Assembly: GCF_001557115.1 (NCBI RefSeq)
Contig: NZ_LSKQ01000164.1
Coordinates: forward strand, 1-6,149
Reading direction: 5' to 3'
Length of the DNA: 6,149 nucleotides
Origin: Erythrobacter sp. CCH5-A1
GTDB lineage: Bacteria; Pseudomonadota; Alphaproteobacteria; Sphingomonadales; Sphingomonadaceae
The notes under the pieces were generated by a model. The model saw only the letters and a list, made by a program, of their open reading frames with translations. It was not told the DNA's origin and ran no database searches. Both the position numbers and the translations under genes were made by a program. This document shows, piece by piece, positions 1 to 5,637 of this stretch (positions within the stretch are counted from its first letter, which is position 1; every line of letters begins with the position of its first letter).

Positions 1-77
1 GTGCCGCACCGCCGCTGACTGCGGCCGTTTCGGCCAGTCTTGCGCTCCGTGCTCAGTCGCTCGCGGCCGGCGATTAG
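1..77 (+). CDS. Possible 3' end of an upstream gene (partial)
   Basis: The frame beginning at base 3 is open from the window edge to a TAG at 75-77. It reads as an Ala/Leu-rich tail ending in LRAQSLAAGD, which would suit the C-terminus of a proteobacterial protein. Only 24 codons are visible, and their third positions are less GC-rich than in the surrounding genes, so coding is not proven. A second forward frame is also open to 127 but gives an unconvincing Cys/Arg-rich peptide. A hairpin at 17-39 would lie inside this reading frame, which argues mildly against coding. No function can be assigned. Confidence 0.22.
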   Translation, partial: AAPPLTAAVSASLALRAQSLAAGD

Positions 78-116
78 CAGCGCGCATCTGTCCGCATCTT
101 GGCAATCGGCTGCTAA
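74..116. repeat. 8-bp inverted repeat enclosing a 7-bp direct repeat upstream of the acyltransferase
   Basis: TTAGCAGC (74-81) and GCTGCTAA (109-116) are perfect inverted copies separated by 27 bases. Inside the spacer, CGCATCT occurs at 83-89 and again at 93-99, exactly 10 bp apart, about one helical turn. The element ends 63 bp before the preferred acyltransferase start. It could be a protein-binding site or an RNA stem. No T-run follows, so it does not look like a classical terminator. The sequence pattern is certain and its role is not. Confidence 0.35.
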
Positions 117-179
117 GAACTACCTGATATGGCGTGCGCGAAGGCAATGCCCTGCGCGGCAGCCTATGGGGGTCGAAGA

Positions 180-1541
180 ATGCTGCAGATGTGGAGCAAG
201 GCGCGCGAGCTGGCGGTGATGACCCCGCCGGAGCGCAACCGCTGGGTCGATTTCCTGCGGGCGATCTCGATCATGGCGGTGGTTTTCGGCCACTGGCTGA
301 TGGCTGGGCTCTACATCGACGCCGCCGGAGAATTGCGGCGCGGCGATCTGCTGTCGGTCTCCGATTGGGCGCATTGGCTGACCTGGGGCTTTCAGGTGAT
401 GCCGGTGTTCTTCCTCGTCGGCGGCTACGCCAACCAGGTGAGCTGGGAGGCGACGACACGGAAGGCCGCTGCCGACCAGGCGGGCGTCTACCGCGACTGG
501 CTGGCGAGCCGGGTGCAGCGGCTTATCACCCCGACCTTCCCGGTGCTCCTGCTGTGGGCGGGGCTCGCGGTTGTGATGACGCAGGTCGGCCTGCCGCGCA
601 CCCAGATCCGCATGGCGACCGAGGCGGCGCTGATCCCGGTCTGGTTCCTCGCGGTTTATTTGCTGGTGACCGCCTTCACGCCGATTGCCCAGCGGCTGTG
701 GGACCGGCTGGGGTGGGGGAGCTTTGCGCTGTTCGTGCCGCTCGCGATGCTGACCGACTGGCTGACCTTCACGATGAAGGTCCCCTACGTCAATTTCACC
801 AATTTCCTCTGGGTGTTCCTCGCGATCCACCAGCTGGGCTTCGCGTGGCGGGCGGGCAAGTTCGACAAGGCGTGGTTCGCCTGGGGCTTCTTCGCGGTGT
901 CGCTGGCGATCCTAGTCAGGATCACCGTCTTCGGCTTCTACCCCGTCTCGATGGTCTCCGCGCCCGGAGGCTTCTCCAACTCGCTCCCGCCCACGCTCGC
1001 GCTGTTCGCGCTGGGCGGCGTGCAGGTGGGGCTGGTGCTGGCGCTGGAGCGTGCGGGCCGGCGGATGCTCGAGAGCGTCACCGTCTGGACCGCGACAGTG
1101 CTGATGAACGGGATGATCATGACGGTCTACCTGTGGCACCTGACCGCCTTCGTGCTGGTGATGACGGTCGACTGGCTGCTGCTGGGCGGCTGGGGCCTCG
1201 GCCCGGTGCCGGGGACGGGCGAGTGGTGGGCAACGCGCCCGATCTGGATCGCGGTCTACATCATCGCGCTGCTGCCGCTGATCGGGATCTTCGCGCGGCA
1301 TGAGCGCAGCTTCGGCCCGGTGCGCGGCGGGCGCACCGTGCCGCGACTGCGCGCGGTGCTCGGCGTGCTGGCGATCTGTGCGGGGCTGGGCGCGACCGCG
1401 GGGCTCACTCTCACCAGCCCCGACAGCCTTTCGGGCATCCGCTGGTGGGTGGTGGCGCTCCCGCTGGCAGGGGCGGCGATGATGGGCTTCGGCCCGGTCT
1501 ACCGCCCGCGCCAGCGCCCCGGCGCGCACGAGATGGGCTAG
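180..1541 (+). CDS. Acyltransferase-3 family integral membrane protein (OafA/YrhL type)
   Basis: This is predicted to be a multi-pass inner-membrane acyltransferase that moves an acyl group from a cytoplasmic donor to a glycan or other envelope acceptor; the actual substrate is unknown. From this start it has 453 residues. The first helix carries the family signature RWVDFLRAISI followed by a GHWL histidine (about residue 38), the likely catalytic His. The next helix has MPVFFLVGGYAN, the counterpart of the family's FF-x-SG segment. About 10-12 hydrophobic segments follow, including one with YLWHLTAF, and there is no separate SGNH domain. ATG codons at 129, 180, 189 and 219 are all in frame. 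I prefer 180 because a G-run lies about 7 bases upstream and because the segment before 180 looks non-conserved, but 129 (470 residues) cannot be excluded. The stop overlaps the cfa stop on the other strand. Confidence 0.85.
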   Translation: MLQMWSKARELAVMTPPERNRWVDFLRAISIMAVVFGHWLMAGLYIDAAGELRRGDLLSVSDWAHWLTWGFQVMPVFFLVGGYANQVSWEATTRKAAADQAGVYRDWLASRVQRLITPTFPVLLLWAGLAVVMTQVGLPRTQIRMATEAALIPVWFLAVYLLVTAFTPIAQRLWDRLGWGSFALFVPLAMLTDWLTFTMKVPYVNFTNFLWVFLAIHQLGFAWRAGKFDKAWFAWGFFAVSLAILVRITVFGFYPVSMVSAPGGFSNSLPPTLALFALGGVQVGLVLALERAGRRMLESVTVWTATVLMNGMIMTVYLWHLTAFVLVMTVDWLLLGGWGLGPVPGTGEWWATRPIWIAVYIIALLPLIGIFARHERSFGPVRGGRTVPRLRAVLGVLAICAGLGATAGLTLTSPDSLSGIRWWVVALPLAGAAMMGFGPVYRPRQRPGAHEMG

Positions 1542-2764
1542 CCCTTCAGCAGATAATCCCGCGTGATCGGCACCGCATGGCGGCTGCGGATGTACTGGAT
1601 CTGGTAATTGCCCATCCCCCCGTGCTCAAACACGGTTGCCGCGCCCGCGAGGTAGAAGGTCCACATCCGGAAGAACTTCTCGTCATAGAGCGCGATGATC
1701 TTGTCCTTGTGCTCCATGCAGTTGGCATACCAGGCGCGGATGGTGCGGGCGTAATGGAGCCGCAGCGTCTCGACGTCCGCGGCGATCAGGCGGAATTTCT
1801 CAGAGGCCGCCACCGTCTCGGACAGCGCCGGGATGTAGCCGCCGGGGAAGACATATTTGCGGGTGAAGGCGTCGGTGGTGCCCGGCTCGCCGAAGCGGCC
1901 GATGGTATGGAGCAGCATCACCCCGTCATCGGCCAGCATCCTTGCACAAGCCTCGAAGAAGGTCTCGAACTGCGCGCGGCCGACATGCTCGAACATGCCG
2001 ACCGAGACGATCCGGTCGAACCGGCGGCCGCTGGCAGCGGTGTCGCGGTAATCCTCGAGCAGGATCGTCACCCTGTCCGCCACGCCCGCCGCCTGCACCC
2101 GCTGGCGGGCAAGGGCCGCCTGTTCTTCGGACAGGGTGATCCCGGTGACGTGGACATTGTGGTTCTTGGCCAGATGGATCGCCATCCCGCCCCACCCGCA
2201 GCCGATGTCGAGCACGTCCTGCCCGGGCGAAAGATGCAGCTTTCTCGCGATGTGCTTGAGCTTGGCCTCCTGCGCGCCGCCCAGCGTGGTCACGCCTTCG
2301 GGCCAGTAGCCGCAGGAATATTGCCAATGCTCGGCATCGAGCATCAGCGCGTAGAGATCATTGCCGATATCGTAGTGGTGCGCGACGTTCTTCTTCGAAC
2401 CCACGCGGTTGTTGATCTGCTCGGCGGCGAAAGCGGCGGTGTTGATGAAGCGCTTCAGCACGCCGGGGCGCAGGTTGTCGTTCCCGCGTTCCCACGGTCC
2501 GTTCATCCGCAGCAGGCCGACAAGGCCCATCACGTCGCCTTCCTCGATCAGCAGCCGCCCGTCGATGAAGGCCTCGGCCGCGCCCAGGCGGGGGTCGAGG
2601 ATGATGTCGCGCGGGACGGCGTTGTCGGTGAAGCGCAGGACGATTTCGGGAAAGCCCTCGGCACTTGCGCCATAGGTGCTCGCCGAGCCGTCGGCAAAGA
2701 CGATGCCAAGGCGGCCCTGCTTGACGGCACGCGACAGGAAACGGTCGAGGAGAGACTTGCTCAT
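1538..2764 (-). CDS. cfa: Cyclopropane-fatty-acyl-phospholipid synthase
   Basis: This SAM-dependent enzyme adds a methylene across cis double bonds of acyl chains in membrane phospholipids, usually as a stationary-phase, acid or stress adaptation. The protein has 408 residues and is full length. The N-terminal region (about 1-115) matches the lipid-binding domain of Cfa. The methyltransferase domain follows, with HYDIGNDLY at 130-138, the SAM-binding VLDIGCGWGG at 184-193, DYRD near 238-241, SVGMFEHVG at 254-262 and KYVFPGGYIP at 303-312. By analogy with E. coli Cfa, the bicarbonate-site residues are all present: Cys151 (YSCGYW), Glu259, His286 and Ile288 (LHTIG), and Tyr338 (HYARTIRAW). The ATG start is preceded by AAAGGAG with a 4-base spacer. 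The gene is convergent with the acyltransferase, sharing a CTAG overlap, and divergent from the DUF1801 gene, so it is probably transcribed alone. Confidence 0.96.
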   Translation of the reverse strand: MSKSLLDRFLSRAVKQGRLGIVFADGSASTYGASAEGFPEIVLRFTDNAVPRDIILDPRLGAAEAFIDGRLLIEEGDVMGLVGLLRMNGPWERGNDNLRPGVLKRFINTAAFAAEQINNRVGSKKNVAHHYDIGNDLYALMLDAEHWQYSCGYWPEGVTTLGGAQEAKLKHIARKLHLSPGQDVLDIGCGWGGMAIHLAKNHNVHVTGITLSEEQAALARQRVQAAGVADRVTILLEDYRDTAASGRRFDRIVSVGMFEHVGRAQFETFFEACARMLADDGVMLLHTIGRFGEPGTTDAFTRKYVFPGGYIPALSETVAASEKFRLIAADVETLRLHYARTIRAWYANCMEHKDKIIALYDEKFFRMWTFYLAGAATVFEHGGMGNYQIQYIRSRHAVPITRDYLLKG

Positions 2765-2846
2765 GAGGCTCCTTTCTAGGATGCTGGCGAGGGTAGGCTA
2801 AGCCGGAGAGGCGGCTTTCGCAAAATCATCGACTTGGAGGCGAAAG
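2765..2846. promoter_or_regulatory. Divergent intergenic region between cfa and the DUF1801 gene
   Basis: These 82 bp must hold the promoters and leaders of two genes that point away from each other. Good Shine-Dalgarno sites lie at both ends: AAAGGAG for cfa (complement of 2769-2775) and GGAGG for the DUF1801 gene (2836-2840, spacer 6). Two overlapping inverted repeats occupy the middle: AAGCCG/CGGCTT (2800-2805 and 2812-2817) and CTTTCGC/GCGAAAG (2815-2821 and 2840-2846). On the minus strand, TTGCGA is followed 17 bases later by TAGCCT, a weak -35/-10 candidate for cfa. No strong consensus promoter is visible, so promoter placement is uncertain. Confidence 0.5.
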
Positions 2847-3287
2847 ATGGGCGACGCGAAGACGACGATCACCGATGTTGCAGTCGAAACCTTCATCGAG
2901 GGCATCGAACCGCCCGCCAAGCGAGAGGATGCGCGCGTGCTCGACGCCCTGTTCCGCAAGGTGACCGGCGAGACGCCCAAGATGTGGGGGCCGACGATCA
3001 TCGGCTACGGCGAATATTCCACAACTTATGATAGTGGCCGCGATGTGCACTGGATGCGGGCGGGGTTCTCGCCGAGAAAGGCCAAGCATTCGCTCTACTT
3101 CATGGGGGGCTATTGCGATCCCGTCACCGGCGCGGGACGGGATGAAAAGCTGATGCGGCTGGGCAAGTACACTACCGGCAAGAGCTGTCTGTACGTCAAC
3201 AAGCTTGCCGATATCGACCTGGCGGTGCTGGAGGAGATCATCGCCGCCGATTGGGCGACGATGCTGCGGATATTTCCGGAAGACTAG
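2847..3287 (+). CDS. DUF1801 (YdhG-like) domain protein
   Basis: This is a small soluble protein of 146 residues that is recognisably of the DUF1801 family. Diagnostic stretches are the N-terminal helix with FIEGIEPPAKREDARVLDAL (about 16-35), then KMWGPTIIGYG, then the core around YFMGGY, LGKYTTGKSCLYVNKLADID and the terminal helix VLEEIIAADW. There is no signal peptide or membrane segment, so it is probably cytoplasmic. The family has no well-established biochemical role; its fold has been compared with small ligand-binding domains, and I do not assign a function. The start is secure, because GGAGG sits 6 bases upstream. The gene is divergent from cfa and its stop lies 6 bp from the convergent stop of the molybdoenzyme gene, so it is probably a single-gene unit. 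Its only apparent link to cfa is the shared intergenic region. Confidence 0.9.
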   Translation: MGDAKTTITDVAVETFIEGIEPPAKREDARVLDALFRKVTGETPKMWGPTIIGYGEYSTTYDSGRDVHWMRAGFSPRKAKHSLYFMGGYCDPVTGAGRDEKLMRLGKYTTGKSCLYVNKLADIDLAVLEEIIAADWATMLRIFPED

Positions 3288-3293
3288 TCGCGC

Positions 3294-4043
3294 CTAGACC
3301 CCTGCGTACCACTGGTAGCCGGCGAAATCCTCCCAGAAGCCGCCGCCTCCCTGGCCGATCTTATCGAAGCTGGTGACCGCCTCGATCGCCTGGACGTACT
3401 TGGCCTGTTTGTATCCCAATTGCCGCTCGATCCGCATGCGGTAGGGCGCGCCGTTCTTTTCCGGCAGCGGCTCGCCGTTCAGCGCGTGGGCGATGATCGT
3501 CTGCGGGTGATAGGCATCGACCATGTCGATGCTCTCGTAATAGGGCTTGCCGTGGTAGAGATCGGCGCAGCGGAAGACGATGAACTTCGCCTCCTTCTTC
3601 ACCTTGGCCATGTCGAGCAGGTGGCCGAGCTGCACCCCCTGCCATTCGCCGATCGCGCTCCAGCCCTCGACACAGTCGTGGCGGGTGATCTGGGTGCGCT
3701 GGGGCAGGCCCTTCACCTCGGCGAGGCTGAGCGCCAGCGGGGTTTCGACCAGCCCCTTCACCTCGAGCTTCCAGTCGGGAAAGCCCTTGGCGAGCTGGTC
3801 CTGATAGAAGGGATCGGCGACCGTGACCGAACCATTTCCGCGGAAGGTGGGCGAGCGCTGATCGGGGCGGAACTCCTTGACGAGCCCCTGCTTGGCCGCG
3901 AGCGCGCGGTGGAGGACGCGGTGTCCGTCCTCGGCGGCCTTGAACACCTCTTTCGTGGTCTCGCTGTCGTTGATCTTGGCGCAGGCCGAGGCGCCGAGGG
4001 CGGCCATGCCGGCAAGCAGCGAACGGCGCGGCAGGTCAACCAT
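3294..4043 (-). CDS. Molybdopterin-dependent oxidoreductase, sulfite-oxidase/MsrP fold, Tat-exported
   Basis: This is a periplasmic Mo-cofactor enzyme of the oxidoreductase-molybdopterin-binding fold, 249 residues from this start. The N-terminus has a twin-arginine signal (LPRRSLLAG, Arg6-Arg7) and a short hydrophobic stretch ending in GASAC. Cys21 could be lipidated, although the -3 residue is Ala, so the lipobox is weak. The core begins near residue 60 (PTFRGNGSVTVADPFY). The probable Mo-ligating cysteine is Cys124 in HDCVEGWSAIGEW, which resembles the CVE(A/G)WS motif of E. coli MsrP rather than that of animal sulfite oxidase. The C-terminus GGGFWEDFAGYQWYAGV appears complete. An in-frame ATG at 4061 exists, but AAGGAG at 4053-4058 (complement) supports 4043. 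The gene overlaps the cytochrome b gene by 8 bp and is last in its operon. Its substrate is unknown; methionine sulfoxide or other small S/N-oxides are only guesses from the fold. Confidence 0.92.
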   Translation of the reverse strand: MVDLPRRSLLAGMAALGASACAKINDSETTKEVFKAAEDGHRVLHRALAAKQGLVKEFRPDQRSPTFRGNGSVTVADPFYQDQLAKGFPDWKLEVKGLVETPLALSLAEVKGLPQRTQITRHDCVEGWSAIGEWQGVQLGHLLDMAKVKKEAKFIVFRCADLYHGKPYYESIDMVDAYHPQTIIAHALNGEPLPEKNGAPYRMRIERQLGYKQAKYVQAIEAVTSFDKIGQGGGGFWEDFAGYQWYAGV

Positions 4044-4764
4044 GGGCGGGCACTCCTTCATCGGCGGCGGGGACGGGTTCGGGTTCGGGCTGGGGAGGAG
4101 CAGGTTCGGCCGGGCGTTTGCCGCCGGTGAACATCTCGAGGATCAGCCGCCAGTCGGTGACCGCCAGCACAATGTGGATGACGAAGAAGGCAAAGATGCC
4201 CCAGGCGGCGATGAAGTGCAGCGAGCGCGCGCTCTGGCGGCCGCCGAACAGGTCGATCAGCCACGGGGCATAGCCGCCCGAACCGGGGCTGATCGCCAGC
4301 CCGCTCAGCAGCATCAGCGGCAGCAGCACGCCGAAGACGCCGCCATAGAGGATCTTCTGGACCGAGTTGTAGCCGTGATGCGCGCCCGCGCCTGCGCCCG
4401 AATGCGCCTTGATCGAGGCGATCACCGCACCCGGCGTCCAGTCCTTCGGCGCGGTCATCAGATCGCGGCGGAAGTGGCCGTTCCAAAGCATCGCGACCCA
4501 GATGAAGAGCACGCCGATGCCGAAGGGCCAGGCCATCGTGATATGCCAGTCGCGCGCGAGGGCGAGGTTGTAGTGCCCCGGGATCGTCGCCCAGCCCGGG
4601 AAGCGGATCACGTGCAGCCAGGCGTCATTGGCATCGAAGCCGTAGTGGCCCCAGTAGAGGTGCCGGTGGGCGTTGGAGATGTTGAGCCCGGTCATGAACA
4701 GCACGATGATCGCGATCGCGTTCACCCAGTGCCACAGACGGGTCGAGAGCGCGTGCTTCTTCAT
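4036..4764 (-). CDS. Cytochrome b561 / Ni-Fe-hydrogenase-type cytochrome b membrane subunit
   Basis: This is a four-helix inner-membrane b-type cytochrome of 242 residues. It is expected to carry electrons between the quinone pool and the periplasmic molybdoenzyme encoded next. Hydrophobic helices lie at about 12-28, 74-94, 136-158 and 183-203. Candidate heme ligands are His12 (RLWHWVNA), His74 (RDWHITMAW), His183 (SLHFIAAW) and His197 (VIHIVLAV), which fits a di-heme arrangement. The loop between helices 1 and 2 (HLYWGHYG ... FPGWATIPGHYNLALARDWH) is typical of family members paired with molybdoenzymes. The C-terminus is an unusual Pro/Glu-rich cytoplasmic tail (about 218-235, with QPEPEPVP). 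AAAGGGG lies 6 bases before the ATG, inside the SDR coding sequence. The start overlaps the SDR stop as ATGA and the end overlaps the molybdoenzyme start, so translation is probably coupled throughout. Confidence 0.93.
   Translation of the reverse strand: MKKHALSTRLWHWVNAIAIIVLFMTGLNISNAHRHLYWGHYGFDANDAWLHVIRFPGWATIPGHYNLALARDWHITMAWPFGIGVLFIWVAMLWNGHFRRDLMTAPKDWTPGAVIASIKAHSGAGAGAHHGYNSVQKILYGGVFGVLLPLMLLSGLAISPGSGGYAPWLIDLFGGRQSARSLHFIAAWGIFAFFVIHIVLAVTDWRLILEMFTGGKRPAEPAPPQPEPEPVPAADEGVPAHG
4053..4058 (-). promoter_or_regulatory. Ribosome-binding site deciding the molybdoenzyme start
   Basis: AAGGAG on the minus strand lies 9 bases before the ATG at 4043, inside the last codons of the cytochrome b gene. 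The other in-frame ATG, at 4061, has only C-rich sequence upstream. The site therefore favours the shorter protein, whose N-terminus begins directly with the twin-arginine signal. Confidence 0.7.
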
Positions 4765-5570
4765 GCAATTCCCCTTTGGGCCTGCTCACGAGCAAGCCAT
4801 ATCACATCACGCGGTTGGTCCATAAGATGCTGGCCACTGTCGACGAACAGGCTTTGCCCGCTCGCGAGCGCGCCGCCTGCCAGAAACAGTGCCGCGTCGG
4901 CAATTTCGTGAGCGCCGGTCTTGCGGCCGAGGAGGTTCAACCGGTGCGAGATCTCGGTCTCCTCCTCGCGCTGGTCATGGCTGGCGAGGATCGCGCCGGG
5001 CGCGATGCCGTAAACCCTGACGTTGTCCACCGTATTCCCCTTGGCCAGCATGCCGATAGTGGCTGCCAGCGCGTGTTTGGACATGGTGTAACTGAAGAAA
5101 TCGGGGTTCGTATTTTCAATTTTCATGTCCGTGACGTTGATCACGGTGCGCACAGCCTCGCCGTCCGCTGTCAAAGCGATGAAGGCTTGGGCGAGCCGGG
5201 CCGGGGCAAGAGCGTTGATCTGCATCGCCGCCCGGTTCGTTGCCGGGTCCAATCCGGTTACGCCGTCGTAATCGAAAACCGACGCGGAATTGACGAGGCA
5301 GCGCCATCCGGGCGTGCGCGCGGCAAGAGCGGTGATTGCGGCGAGGGCGTCGTCGTCGTCGGCAAGGTCGAAGCGAAGTGTCTCGGCACTCGGGAGCGCG
5401 GCGGCCAGGGCTTCGGCGGCGGCGGCCGAGCGTCTGTAATGGATCACCGCGTGCCACCCCGCGGCGGCAAAGCGGCGCACGATCGCGGCGCCGATACGCG
5501 TCGCCCCGCCGGTCACGAGAACGGCGGGGCGAGAGGGAAGGGGTGCGCTGCTGTCGGGGGAGAGGGCCAT
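4761..5570 (-). CDS. SDR family oxidoreductase, pteridine reductase / FolM-like
   Basis: This is an NAD(P)H-dependent short-chain dehydrogenase of 269 residues. The Rossmann nucleotide-binding motif is TGGATRIG at 20-27. The arginine variant of TGxxxGxG is typical of PTR1 and FolM (dihydromonapterin/dihydropteridine reductases). Other SDR hallmarks are the acidic Asp69 after strand 3, NSAS at 94-97 in place of NNAG, the catalytic YTMSK pair Tyr161/Lys165, and APGAI at 190-194. The C-terminal GQSLFVDSGQHL with PRDV suits the same subgroup. The assignment to pterin substrates is by motif only; a generic SDR with another substrate remains possible. The ATG at 5570 has no clear Shine-Dalgarno, but no other suitable in-frame start puts the complete Rossmann fold in the protein. 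The open frame continues upstream without looking like protein. It is the first gene of an operon with the cytochrome b and molybdoenzyme genes, joined by an ATGA overlap. Confidence 0.9.
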   Translation of the reverse strand: MALSPDSSAPLPSRPAVLVTGGATRIGAAIVRRFAAAGWHAVIHYRRSAAAAEALAAALPSAETLRFDLADDDDALAAITALAARTPGWRCLVNSASVFDYDGVTGLDPATNRAAMQINALAPARLAQAFIALTADGEAVRTVINVTDMKIENTNPDFFSYTMSKHALAATIGMLAKGNTVDNVRVYGIAPGAILASHDQREEETEISHRLNLLGRKTGAHEIADAALFLAGGALASGQSLFVDSGQHLMDQPRDVIWLAREQAQRGIA

Positions 5571-5583
5571 GACAGCAGCGCTA

Positions 5584-5631
5584 ACAGGGGGGCGCGCGCG
5601 CTTCAATCGGGGAGAGGCGCGCGCGCCCTGT
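5584..5631 (-). terminator. Long GC-rich hairpin after the glycine-zipper gene
   Basis: Bases 5590-5601 and 5617-5628 form a perfect 12-bp stem made only of G and C, with a 15-base loop. An outer ACA/TGT (5584-5586 with 5629-5631) extends it across a 3-base bulge. On the minus strand it begins 6 bases after the TAA of the glycine-zipper gene and ends 13 bases before the SDR start. There is no real U-tract after it, only TGTTAG, so it may terminate imperfectly or act as an attenuator or RNA stabiliser. The hairpin is certain as sequence; the termination function is inferred from its position. Confidence 0.65.
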
Positions 5632-5637
5632 GGTGGC

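Noticed and set aside
1..87. Minus-strand 29-codon frame from an ATG at 87 to the window edge
   Set aside because: The peptide is Arg-rich, no good ribosome site is present, and it shows no family resemblance. It is too short to support.
134..1303. Second plus-strand frame inside the acyltransferase, and the minus-strand frames opposite it
   Set aside because: These are Arg/Ala/Gly-rich shadow translations. The acyltransferase frame has coherent membrane helices and family motifs.
1445..2779. Long plus-strand open frame (444 codons) opposite cfa
   Set aside because: It is antisense to a complete, motif-rich cfa gene. Its translation shows no recognisable domain, and long shadow frames are expected in high-GC DNA.
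3420..4911. Plus-strand open frames opposite the molybdoenzyme and cytochrome b genes
   Set aside because: The translations are Arg/Gly/Asp/Val-rich without domains, while the minus strand has clear families with good starts and heme and Mo ligands.
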